Part shown: piece after piece, positions 15,843 through 22,823 of the stretch | How the letters are laid out: each line of letters begins with the position of its first letter | How positions within the stretch are numbered: the stretch's first letter is position 1 | DNA from: Candidatus Methylomirabilota bacterium | GTDB lineage: Bacteria; Methylomirabilota; Methylomirabilia; Methylomirabilales; CSP1-5 | Direction: 5' to 3' | Assembly: GCA_023249165.1 (NCBI GenBank) | Contig: JAHFDE010000007.1 | Location: 1-25,378, forward strand | Length of the DNA: 25,378 nt | Notes under the pieces: generated by a model | Seen by the model: the letters and a program-made list of their open reading frames with translations, nothing else | What the model was told of the DNA's origin: nothing | Database searches by the model: none | Made by a program: the position numbers and the translations under genes

Positions 15843-16763
15843 TTACACCAATACGCGCGCGGCGCCGAAGGCATGTGCGAAATCGAGGTAGACGGGCTTC
15901 TCTGTGTCCAACATCGAATGGAGTAGGGCCTGTTGCGTCTTGACCTTGACCTTGCCGATGGTCAATGCGCCGATCCCCACCGCCCTCTTCGCGGCTGGTG
16001 CGTATTGCAGTGGAGCGCCATTGTCCTTTGGATCGATGCCCTCGATGCCGACGGGCGGAACGGTGTTGACATCGGCAGCGACCTTCAGTTCCTGCGCGTC
16101 CTCGAGCACGGAGGCGTCAAGGACCAGCACTCCCGCCTTGGCGGTGGAGATAATGACGTCCGCTTTGGAAACCAGCCGCGCTTTATCCGCGTCGGAGCAC
16201 GCATACGTCCCGCGTATCGACGTGCCGCAACGCCGGTTGTATTCCTTGGCCTTCGCCTCGGCCACGTCCATGGAGAGGTAATCAACAATGGCGGTTTTGG
16301 CTCCCGCCAGGGACGCGATCACGCCGGTGGCAATGCCGACGGGTCCGGTGCCGCCAAAGATAACCACGCGCGCCCCCGCCAACTCCATCTGGTGACGCTG
16401 CTTCAGCTGGTACTCCACGCAGGCGACGAGTCCTGCGGCGGTGGTAAATGCGCCGCTGGGATCAGCGAAGATGGACACTTCAAAGGGTGGAACCATGGCC
16501 TTCTTGGCCGCGTCGATCGTGTCCATGGCGATACCAGCATCCCGTCCGCCAACGAAGATGGCGCTTCGTCTTACGTCCTTGGGATTGCGGCAGAAGATAA
16601 TGTCCTGAACGAGGCTGGGCACTTGCTCCGGGGTCACGTTCGGGTACGGGACCACCGCCTGGAATCCCGCATCGTAGGCCAGGGTAATGTCAAACGGGCT
16701 GACGTGAGGCAAGGGACTGAACATGTGCAGGATGCTCGGTACGTCCTCGAATCGCTTAGTCAC
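15843..16763 (-). CDS. mtdB: NAD(P)-dependent methylene-tetrahydromethanopterin dehydrogenase (MtdB/MtdA family)
   Basis: Oxidises methylene-H4MPT to methenyl-H4MPT in the cytoplasmic C1 oxidation route of methylotrophs; 306 residues. The opening ILHMFSPLPHVSPFDITLAYDAGF matches the MtdB N-terminus. It is followed by VQDIIFCR, AIFVGGRD, DTIDAAKKAMVPPFEVSIFADPSGAFTTAAG, the dinucleotide-binding VVIFGGTGPVG (about 133-143), VAADVNTVPPVGIEGID and AVGIGALTIGKVK. The GTG start at 16763 has GGAGGGAAG upstream and overlaps the CBS gene stop (GTGACTAA); a longer frame to 16850 only reads over that gene. MtdB rather than MtdA is judged by overall wording. Coenzyme preference and possible H4F activity are not determinable. 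It is unusual inside a CBB operon. Confidence 0.92.
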   Translation of the reverse strand: MTKRFEDVPSILHMFSPLPHVSPFDITLAYDAGFQAVVPYPNVTPEQVPSLVQDIIFCRNPKDVRRSAIFVGGRDAGIAMDTIDAAKKAMVPPFEVSIFADPSGAFTTAAGLVACVEYQLKQRHQMELAGARVVIFGGTGPVGIATGVIASLAGAKTAIVDYLSMDVAEAKAKEYNRRCGTSIRGTYACSDADKARLVSKADVIISTAKAGVLVLDASVLEDAQELKVAADVNTVPPVGIEGIDPKDNGAPLQYAPAAKRAVGIGALTIGKVKVKTQQALLHSMLDTEKPVYLDFAHAFGAARVLV

Positions 16764-17253
16764 TTCGTCTTCCCTCCCCACCGGCTTGCTGCGCTCCTTG
16801 CGTCGGCGGCCACTGCTCGGTCTCGAAGATCGCCCGGTACACGTCCCCATGACTCACAATCCCCACCAGCTTCTTGCCCACGATAATTGGGATGCGTCGG
16901 ATCTTATGTAATGCCATGAGGGATGCGAGTCGGAGGGGCTCGGTCTCAGGCGCCGCGGTCACGATCTGCCGAGCCATGATATCGCGGGCCCGAAGTCTCC
17001 TTATATCTCTCAGGCGTTGCGCGCGCCGCTGCGGCTTCGTTCCATGCAGCCCGGCGACCCCGGGATGCATTGCATCGAGGATATCTCGTTCTGAGACGAG
17101 GCCCATCAGGTGACCGCCCTTGTCGACAACCGGAACTCCGCTGATCCGATGGATGCAGAGCAGGGCGATGATACGAGCCACCCTATCGTCGGGGCCCACG
17201 GTATAGACCGGGCTGGTCATAATGTCGCCCGCCGTAATCCCCTTCATCATCAT
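16756..17253 (-). CDS. Tandem CBS-domain protein, first gene of the CBB operon
   Basis: Small cytoplasmic protein of 165 residues made of two CBS domains (about 5-65 and 88-145) and little else. Domain 1 reads AGDIMTSPVYTVGPDDRV through ISGVPVVDKGGHLMGLVSERDIL; domain 2 reads ARDIMARQIVTAAPETEPL through IRRIPIIVGKKLVGIVSHGDVY. Between them is an unusually basic linker (KPQRRAQRLRDIRRLRAR). Paired CBS domains form a Bateman module that usually binds AMP, ATP or related adenosyl ligands. A role as an energy sensor or regulator of a neighbouring enzyme is inferred from position only. Three consecutive ATG codons mark the start (17253, 17250, 17247), with only a weak ribosome site. Its 3' end overlaps mtdB by 8 bases. 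Confidence 0.9.
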   Translation of the reverse strand: MMMKGITAGDIMTSPVYTVGPDDRVARIIALLCIHRISGVPVVDKGGHLMGLVSERDILDAMHPGVAGLHGTKPQRRAQRLRDIRRLRARDIMARQIVTAAPETEPLRLASLMALHKIRRIPIIVGKKLVGIVSHGDVYRAIFETEQWPPTQGAQQAGGEGRRSD

Positions 17254-17331
17254 GGCTCGACGCCTGCCGCGTGGGGGTGAATCTCGCAGAGGTGAGCGCG
17301 GATGTCATTTCGATTCCTGCCCTTGTCAGAA

Positions 17332-17360
17332 GTGATACGCCCTGATAATATATTTGTCAA
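17332..17360 (-). promoter_or_regulatory. CBB operon promoter (sigma70-like)
   Basis: On the minus strand a perfect TTGACA -35 (17355-17360) is followed after exactly 17 bases by TATCAC (17332-17337; 4 of 6 bases match TATAAT). Transcription would begin near base 17325, giving a leader of about 70 bases before the CBS-protein ATG. The surrounding DNA is far more AT-rich than the rest of the window. It is the only good promoter seen ahead of the 12.5-kb operon. Confidence 0.65.
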
Positions 17361-17382
17361 ATTCATAATTTATATGGATACT
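17354..17382 (+). promoter_or_regulatory. Divergent cbbR promoter
   Basis: On the plus strand TTGTCA (17354-17359) and GATACT (17377-17382) are 17 bases apart; each has moderate agreement with the consensus. The -35 shares five bases with the opposite-strand -35 of the CBB operon. Initiation near 17389 would lie within the inverted repeat, and the cbbR leader would be about 72 bases. The remaining spacer up to 17460 shows only the cbbR ribosome site (GGAG, seven bases before ATG). Confidence 0.45.
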
Positions 17383-17398
17383 ATTACCTGATGTAATA
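17382..17398. promoter_or_regulatory. Inverted-repeat operator, probable CbbR binding site
   Basis: TATTAC-CTGAT-GTAATA is a perfect 6-base inverted repeat with a 5-base centre. It contains TTA-N7-TAA, matching the published CbbR pattern TNA-N7/8-TNA and the general LysR T-N11-A rule. Its centre (17390) is about 65 bases upstream of the predicted operon start, the usual LysR recognition-site position. It also covers the predicted cbbR start, which would allow autorepression. Confidence 0.6.
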
Positions 17399-17460
17399 CA
17401 CCTTTCGGCCATTGGTTGGATTACCAGACCGGCCCCGCGGACCCACCATGGAGCTAGGAT

Positions 17461-18393
17461 ATGAACTTTTCCCAGCTTAATGCCTTTCTGGCCGTGGCGC
17501 AGCATGGCAGCTTCTCCAGGGCGGCAGAGAAACTCTACCTGACGCAGCCCGCCGTTTCCAGGCAGATTCAGGCCCTTGAAGAAGTGTTGGGAATGCGGCT
17601 ATTTGACCGGATCGGCAGACTGATCATCCTGACGCAGGCGGGCAATATTCTCTATCACCATGCCCACATCGCCTTTCAAACCCTCGAGGAGGCGCGGGAG
17701 ACCATCAACCAATTGCGGGGGCTCCAGCGAGGTCACCTGCGTATCAGTGCCGCTAGCACGATCGGGACGTACATGCTGCCCCAGCCCCTGGGCGAGTTTA
17801 AAGCCAGCTCTCCCAATATAGAAATCAGCCTCGCGATCACAAATAAGGCCCGCGTTGTCCAACAGGTCTTGAATCATGAAGTAGAACTCGGGTTTGTAGG
17901 ACCACCCGTAGAACCGGCCGAACTCGAAAGGGAGGAATATCTCCTGGACGAACTTGTCCTCATTGTCGCCCCGACTCACCGGCTGGCGCACGAAGAGTCG
18001 GTCAGAGTCGCGGAGCTCGGGGAGGAGGTCTTCATCCTCCGCGAGCAGGGTTCGGGAACGCGAGAAATCATGGAGGAGGAGCTGGCCCGGGTTCGTCTCA
18101 GCCCGAAGAAGGCGATGGAGCTGGGGAGCACGGAGGCGATCAAACAGGCGGTGGCGGCGAACCTCGGTGTTTCAATTGTCTCGAAATTTGCCATCACCCT
18201 CGAGATCCTTCAGGGCCGTCTGGCGGTGGTCAAGCTCCCGGAGCTCAATCTCCTCCGCCAGCTCTTCATGGTTTACCATCGGGGGCGAACGTTAAGCCCC
18301 GCTGCTCAGGAGTTTTGTTCGCTGCTCAGGCGATCCAAGGCCGGGAAACCCAAGACCACCTCGCCTCAGGATATGCGAGCTAAGCCGTTATGA
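17461..18393 (+). CDS. cbbR: LysR-type regulator CbbR
   Basis: Transcription factor of 310 residues, divergent from the CBB operon. The N-terminal winged helix-turn-helix is textbook LysR: FLAVAQHGSFSRAAEKLYLTQPAVSRQIQALEEVLGMRLFDR. The effector domain (about 90-295) begins LRISAASTIGTYMLPQPLGEF, includes ELGFVGPPVE and LREQGSGTREIMEEEL, and ends with YHRGRTLSPAAQEF. These blocks match CbbR and close relatives such as CysB-like regulators. Assignment to CbbR rests on these and on position next to the cluster. ATG 17461 has GGAG at a good distance. A basic tail of about 20 residues runs 14 bases into the end of the convergent threonine aldolase gene. CbbR proteins elsewhere respond to metabolites such as RuBP, PEP or NADPH. 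Confidence 0.92.
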   Translation: MNFSQLNAFLAVAQHGSFSRAAEKLYLTQPAVSRQIQALEEVLGMRLFDRIGRLIILTQAGNILYHHAHIAFQTLEEARETINQLRGLQRGHLRISAASTIGTYMLPQPLGEFKASSPNIEISLAITNKARVVQQVLNHEVELGFVGPPVEPAELEREEYLLDELVLIVAPTHRLAHEESVRVAELGEEVFILREQGSGTREIMEEELARVRLSPKKAMELGSTEAIKQAVAANLGVSIVSKFAITLEILQGRLAVVKLPELNLLRQLFMVYHRGRTLSPAAQEFCSLLRRSKAGKPKTTSPQDMRAKPL

Positions 18394-19426
18394 TCTGCCG
18401 CATGATCGTCAGGACCTGCTCCACATCCCTCCGCGACACATCCTTGTGGGTGAGACACCGAATCGACTCGGCGGAAATCTGATGGACGAGGACCCGCTCC
18501 TCCCGGAGTCTTCGGCTGAGCGTCGAGGCGGTGATCGTGGGGTGCCGGACCGCGAAAATCACGATGTTCGTCTGCACACGCTTCAGGTCGATCTCGATCC
18601 CCTCGATGCCACTGAGACCCTCGGCCAGGAGCCGGGCGTTGTCGTGATCTTCTCCTAATCGATGTACCATCGTCTCGAGGGCGACGATCCCGGCGGCCGC
18701 AATCACCCCCGCCTGGCGCATCCCACCTCCAAGGAGCTTCCGAAATCGTCTGGCCCGGTCTATGAAGGTATGGCGTCCGACCAGCAGGGAGCCAACGGGG
18801 GCGGCGAGGCTCTTTGACAGACAGAACATTACCGAATCGGCCCATCGGGCAAATGCCGGTGCCGGAACCTCCATTGCGATCGCCGCGTTAAAGATCCGAG
18901 CCCCATCGAGATGGACGGCCACACCAGCGCCATGGGCCAGCTCAAATATCTCCTGGAGGAGAGTCGGCGGATAGATCGTTCCCCCTCCCCGATTGGTCGG
19001 GCTCTCGAGGCAGATGAGAGCGGTGCGGGCGGTGTGGAGGCTTTCCGGCCGGATCGCCTTGCGAATCTCCAGCGGATCGAGGATACCATGCGTTCCCCTC
19101 AGAGTCCGGGTCAGGATCCCGGCGAGAAAGGCCGGTCCCCCGACTTCAAAACTATAGATGTGGCAATTCTCTTCAAGGATAACCTCCTCTCCCCTGGCCG
19201 CATGAACCAACAGGGCAACCTGATTCCCCATGGTCCCGGAGGGCACGAAGAGAGCCGCCTCCTTGTCTAGGCGTTCCGCTGCCAGGGCCTCCAGGTGCTT
19301 GACGGTGGGGTCCTCGCCATAGACATCATCTCCCACCACCGCGTCTCGCATTGCCTCCCGCATCGCCTCGGTGGGAGTGGTCACGGTATCACTTCTGAGA
19401 TCGATGAAACGCTCACCCCGATCCAT
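18380..19426 (-). CDS. ltaE: Low-specificity L-threonine aldolase
   Basis: PLP enzyme of fold type I that cleaves threonine/allo-threonine to glycine and acetaldehyde; 348 residues. It opens FIDLRSDTVTTPTEAMREAM, then VGDDVYGEDPTV, LFVPSGTMGNQVAL, HLDGARIFNAA and the PLP lysine in FCLSKSLAAPVGSLL (about Lys205), all matching the family. ATG 19426 has a strong AAGGAGGGGAGG site and overlaps the TGA of the upstream binding-protein gene by one base (TGATG). A GTG at 19450 is less likely. It ends in a 14-base convergent overlap with cbbR. Beta-hydroxyaspartate aldolase-like specificities exist in this family and cannot be excluded. Confidence 0.93.
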   Translation of the reverse strand: MDRGERFIDLRSDTVTTPTEAMREAMRDAVVGDDVYGEDPTVKHLEALAAERLDKEAALFVPSGTMGNQVALLVHAARGEEVILEENCHIYSFEVGGPAFLAGILTRTLRGTHGILDPLEIRKAIRPESLHTARTALICLESPTNRGGGTIYPPTLLQEIFELAHGAGVAVHLDGARIFNAAIAMEVPAPAFARWADSVMFCLSKSLAAPVGSLLVGRHTFIDRARRFRKLLGGGMRQAGVIAAAGIVALETMVHRLGEDHDNARLLAEGLSGIEGIEIDLKRVQTNIVIFAVRHPTITASTLSRRLREERVLVHQISAESIRCLTHKDVSRRDVEQVLTIMRQIITA

Positions 19427-21042
19427 CACCTCCCCTCCTTCTCCAGCCACACCATGCGCATCTGGACATTCCCGAGGGTCGGCGCGCTGTCCATCGCCGA
19501 GATCTGCTCCCGGAGACCCTTGACCCGGGGCTGGATCAGGACATCGGTGCTGTAGTAATGCAAGAAGATCCAGGGGGCATCCTCAACGATGATCTTCTCC
19601 GCCTCTCGGTAGAGTCGTGTGCGTTCCGCGGGGTCCAGGCCTGCGTCGGCCCGGTCCAGGAGCGCGTCCACGCGGGGATTGACGTAGCGGGAGAGATTCC
19701 CCTTGGATCCCTTATTGCGGCTGTGAAAGAGGACGGTGAGGAAGTTCTCCGGGTCGGGATAGTCTGCCAGCCACCCGAGCCGGAACAGCTGGACATCCCC
19801 CCTGTCCACCAGATTGAGATACGCAGGCCAGTCCATTTCTCGCAGCTCGACCGTCACCCCGATCTCCCGGAGCATCCCCTGGACGAACTCGGCAATCTTT
19901 CGGTTGACCAATCCGGTATTGTAATGAAGCGTCAGGGGCGGGAGGTCCTTGCCCCCCTCATGTCCCGCCTCAGCCAGGAGCCGCCTGGCGTGTGCCTTGT
20001 TGTAGGGGTATCCCTGCAGGTTCCGGTTATGCCCCATCATCCCCGGAGGAAGAATGGACCGGGCCGGCACGACCCGCTTCTCGAGAATCACGGCGGCGAC
20101 GGCCTCTTTGTCCACAATGTAGTTGAAGGCCTGCCGCAGTTTCGGGTTTCCCCGGAAGGGCGGCCTCTCGAGATTGAACTGAATGGCATTAATCCCCAGG
20201 GCGGGGCCGGAAAAGAGCATCCGGTTCAGCATCGGGTCGTTCCGCACCATCTGAAAGAGGCCCGTGGGGATGTCGGTGTGTTCAAGATTTCCGGCCTTGA
20301 ACTCCTGAAAGCGCGTCATCTCATCCGGGATCACCCGAAAGACGATCCGATCCAGATGCGGGGCACCCTGGAAGTAGTCCGGGTTGGCGTCCAGGACCAC
20401 CCGATCGTCGTGCCGCCACTCGCGAAAGCGAAACGGCCCGGTCCCCATCGGGTGCGTGGAAAACTGCCGTCCCCACCGCGCCGTCTCCTCCCTGGGGACG
20501 ACGCTGGCGGCCGGATAGGCCAAGAGGGCCAGGAAGGGGGCGAAGGGACGTTCGAGGGTGAGCTGCAGCTTGTGCGGCCCGAGGATCTCGATTCCCGTGA
20601 CCCTGCGGGCCTTTCCTGCCATGAATTCCCGAGCCCCCTGGAGCTTCTCGAGGATCCAGGTCCGCTCCGACTGGGTTTCGGGATGGAGGAGGCGCTCAAA
20701 GCTGTAGCGGAAGTCTTCGGTGGTCACGGACCGGCCGTTGTGGAATCGGACCTCGGGCCGGAGATCGAAGGTGTAGGTCCGTCCGTCGCTGGAGACGACC
20801 CATCGCCTGGCAATAGCCGGCTGGACCTTCAGGTCTCGATCGAAGGTGACGAGCCCGTCATACAGTTCGGAGGCGACGGCGTGGGAGACGGTATCGGTAA
20901 TATGGGCAGGATCGAGCGACGGTGGATCCGAGGGACCCAGAGTGTAGTGGTAGGTCCCTCCCCGGCGGGGGAGAATCCCCTCACCCAACAGCGGACTCGC
21001 CCAGAGGATCAGGCCGGCCGTGAGAAGGACCCAACGTCCCAT
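19426..21042 (-). CDS. Periplasmic substrate-binding protein of a peptide/nickel ABC transporter (family 5)
   Basis: Extracytoplasmic solute receptor of 538 residues. The ATG at 21042 gives a signal peptide (MGRWVLLTAGLILWASPLLG) without a lipobox cysteine, suggesting a soluble periplasmic protein. The mature chain shows the SBP family 5 pattern: DPPSLDPAHITDTVSHAVASELYDGL, ARRWVVSSDGRTYTFDLR, VRFHNGRSVTTEDFRYSFERLL, HPMGTGPFRFREW, LRQAFNYIVDKEAV and YPDPENFLTVLFHS. The frame is open further upstream, but that stretch lacks family likeness. It would serve DppBCDF-type permeases; none adjoin it, but dppBCDF lies 16 kb downstream past the CBB block. It starts 70 bases after the aminotransferase gene; nothing notable is in that gap. 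Confidence 0.92.
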   Translation of the reverse strand: MGRWVLLTAGLILWASPLLGEGILPRRGGTYHYTLGPSDPPSLDPAHITDTVSHAVASELYDGLVTFDRDLKVQPAIARRWVVSSDGRTYTFDLRPEVRFHNGRSVTTEDFRYSFERLLHPETQSERTWILEKLQGAREFMAGKARRVTGIEILGPHKLQLTLERPFAPFLALLAYPAASVVPREETARWGRQFSTHPMGTGPFRFREWRHDDRVVLDANPDYFQGAPHLDRIVFRVIPDEMTRFQEFKAGNLEHTDIPTGLFQMVRNDPMLNRMLFSGPALGINAIQFNLERPPFRGNPKLRQAFNYIVDKEAVAAVILEKRVVPARSILPPGMMGHNRNLQGYPYNKAHARRLLAEAGHEGGKDLPPLTLHYNTGLVNRKIAEFVQGMLREIGVTVELREMDWPAYLNLVDRGDVQLFRLGWLADYPDPENFLTVLFHSRNKGSKGNLSRYVNPRVDALLDRADAGLDPAERTRLYREAEKIIVEDAPWIFLHYYSTDVLIQPRVKGLREQISAMDSAPTLGNVQMRMVWLEKEGR

Positions 21043-21112
21043 CGTCGAGCACGCCCGTCCTGGCACCGCCTCGAGCACGAGTCGCGGTCCCCTGCCCCGG
21101 TCCGCGCATCTC

Positions 21113-22309
21113 TCATCGGAGCTGCTCGAGCGCCCTGCCCATCCGCTCGAGCCCCTCGCGGATCTGCTCCATGCTGAGGCAGTACGAGAGGCGGAGGTGT
21201 TTGTCACTTCCAAAATCACCACCCGGCACGGCCGTGACGCGGGCCTCCCGAATGAGATAGGCCACGAGATCGGTGGAACTGTTGATCTTGCGACCTCGGG
21301 CAATCTTTTTCCCGTAGAAGGCGGACACATTGGGAAAGGCGTAAAAGGCCCCCTGGGGCGGGACACACGTCACCCCCGGAAGCCGTTGCAGGTGCTCCAG
21401 GAGATGGTCCCGTCGCCTCTCGAACTCCACTCGCATGACCTCGACCGCCTCCTGCGACCCCAACAGAGCGGCCACGGCGGCCTTCTGGCTGATCGAGGTC
21501 GGGGCCGAGGTGGAGTGGCTCTGGAGATCGATCATGGCCTTGATGATCTCCTTGGGTCCAGCCGCATACCCCAACCGCCATCCGGTCATCGCGTAGGTCT
21601 TAGAAACCGCGCCCACGACAAAGGTCCGGGCCTTGACCTCCTCTCCCAGGGATGCGATGCTCACGTGTTTGACCCCATCATACGTCAGCGTTTCGTAGGC
21701 CTCATCCGAGACGAGATAGAAATCCTTCTCCACCGCCAGTTCCGCGATGGCCTTGAGTTCCTCGACTTCGATCACCGCGCCCGTGGGATTGCAGGGGGAA
21801 TTGAGGATCAACGCCTTCGTCCGAGGGCTCAAGACCCGCTCGACATCCCTCCGTTTCAGGCGGAAACCCTCCTCCTCGGCGGTTGGCACAAAGACCGGGG
21901 TTGCAGCTGCCAGCCGGACCTGTTCGGGATACGTCACCCAGTACGGCACGGGAATAATGATCTCATCCCGCTTATCGAAGAGGACCATCCCCAGATTATA
22001 GAGGGCCTGTTTGGAGCCGGCGCAGGTGATGACCTCGTCCCGGGTATATTCCAGTCCATTATCCCGCTTCAGCTTGGCGACCACCGCGTCCCGGAGCTGT
22101 TCAGTCCCCGCGACCGCCGTATACTTCGTGAACCCCTCCCGGATAGCCTGGATCGCCGCCTCTCTGACGTGTTTCGGGGTTTCGAAGTCGGGCTCCCCCC
22201 CCGCAAAGCTGATGACGTCGATGCCTTCCGCCTGCATCTGCTTCGCCAGGGCGGTCAGGGCGAGGGTCGACGAGGGGCTGATGCTGCGCACGCGTCGTGA
22301 CAGGGCCAT
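21113..22309 (-). CDS. aspC: Aspartate aminotransferase, class I/II (subgroup Ib)
   Basis: PLP-dependent aminotransferase of 398 residues, probably interconverting aspartate/2-oxoglutarate and oxaloacetate/glutamate. It reads SFAGGEPDFETPKHV near the start, then YTAVAGTEQLRDAV, ITCAGSKQALYNLGM, VPYWVTYPEQV, ILNSPCNPTGAV, LVSDEAYETLTY, the PLP lysine in SKTYAMTGWRLGY (about Lys237) and LRLSYCLSMEQIREGLERM. This is the Thermus/Bacillus type Ib arrangement. Some members also use prephenate, so specificity is not certain. ATG 22309 has a perfect AAGGAGGT site; the longer frame is rejected. Lies 10 bases after coaD. Confidence 0.94.
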   Translation of the reverse strand: MALSRRVRSISPSSTLALTALAKQMQAEGIDVISFAGGEPDFETPKHVREAAIQAIREGFTKYTAVAGTEQLRDAVVAKLKRDNGLEYTRDEVITCAGSKQALYNLGMVLFDKRDEIIIPVPYWVTYPEQVRLAAATPVFVPTAEEEGFRLKRRDVERVLSPRTKALILNSPCNPTGAVIEVEELKAIAELAVEKDFYLVSDEAYETLTYDGVKHVSIASLGEEVKARTFVVGAVSKTYAMTGWRLGYAAGPKEIIKAMIDLQSHSTSAPTSISQKAAVAALLGSQEAVEVMRVEFERRRDHLLEHLQRLPGVTCVPPQGAFYAFPNVSAFYGKKIARGRKINSSTDLVAYLIREARVTAVPGGDFGSDKHLRLSYCLSMEQIREGLERMGRALEQLR

Positions 22310-22319
22310 GGTTACCTCC

Positions 22320-22823
22320 TTACCGTTTTCCCGATTTACGCTGGCGATACCTCTCCTTGAGCATCCGCTCCACAAGTGGAGACACCAAGCCCTTCACGGT
22401 GCCGCCGAGCAGAGCAACCTCCTTGACCAACCGCGAGCTCAGGTAGGTATAGGCCTCGTGGGGCATCAGGAAGACCGTTTCGATGTCTTCAGCGATCCGG
22501 CGATTCATGAGGGCCATCTGGAACTCGTACTCGAAATCGGAAATGGCCCTGAGGCCGCGGATCACGACGGCCGCCCCCTGCGTCTTCACGTAGTCCACGA
22601 GGAGGGTATGAAAGGCATCGACCCGGACCCCCTGCATGTCCCTCACCGCATCCCGGATGATTTCCATCCGCTCCTCGAGCGTGAAGAGGGGGGCCTTTTC
22701 GGGATTGCCGGAGACCGCCACGATCATCCGGGGAAAGATCTTCAAGGCGCGCTCCAGGATGTCTTGGTGCCCGTTCGTGAAGGGATCAAAGGTGCCGGGA
22801 TAGACCGCCAGGATACTCTTCAC
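22320..22823 (-). CDS. coaD: Phosphopantetheine adenylyltransferase
   Basis: Fourth step of coenzyme A synthesis: adenylates 4'-phosphopantetheine to dephospho-CoA. The protein has 167 residues. AVYPGTFDPFTNGHQDILERAL carries the nucleotidyltransferase GxxDPxxxGH motif. It is followed by VSGNPEKAPLFTLEERMEII, VIRGLRAISDFEYEFQMALMNR and the C-terminal YLSSRLVKEVALLGG, all CoaD signatures. The start is a GTG whose GTGA overlaps the rsmD stop by four bases, with GGAGGT seven bases upstream, so translation is coupled. The rsmD-coaD pair is conserved in many bacteria. Confidence 0.97.
   Translation of the reverse strand: MKSILAVYPGTFDPFTNGHQDILERALKIFPRMIVAVSGNPEKAPLFTLEERMEIIRDAVRDMQGVRVDAFHTLLVDYVKTQGAAVVIRGLRAISDFEYEFQMALMNRRIAEDIETVFLMPHEAYTYLSSRLVKEVALLGGTVKGLVSPLVERMLKERYRQRKSGKR

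Noticed and set aside
16764..16850. Longer N-terminus for mtdB
   Set aside because: That stretch is the CBS gene read in another frame; GTG 16763 has a good ribosome site and aligns with the MtdB start.
19558..21177. Long plus-strand open frame (539 codons) opposite the substrate-binding protein gene
   Set aside because: No recognisable domain and a composition typical of the antisense frame of a GC-rich gene. The minus-strand frame has a signal peptide and clear SBP family 5 motifs.
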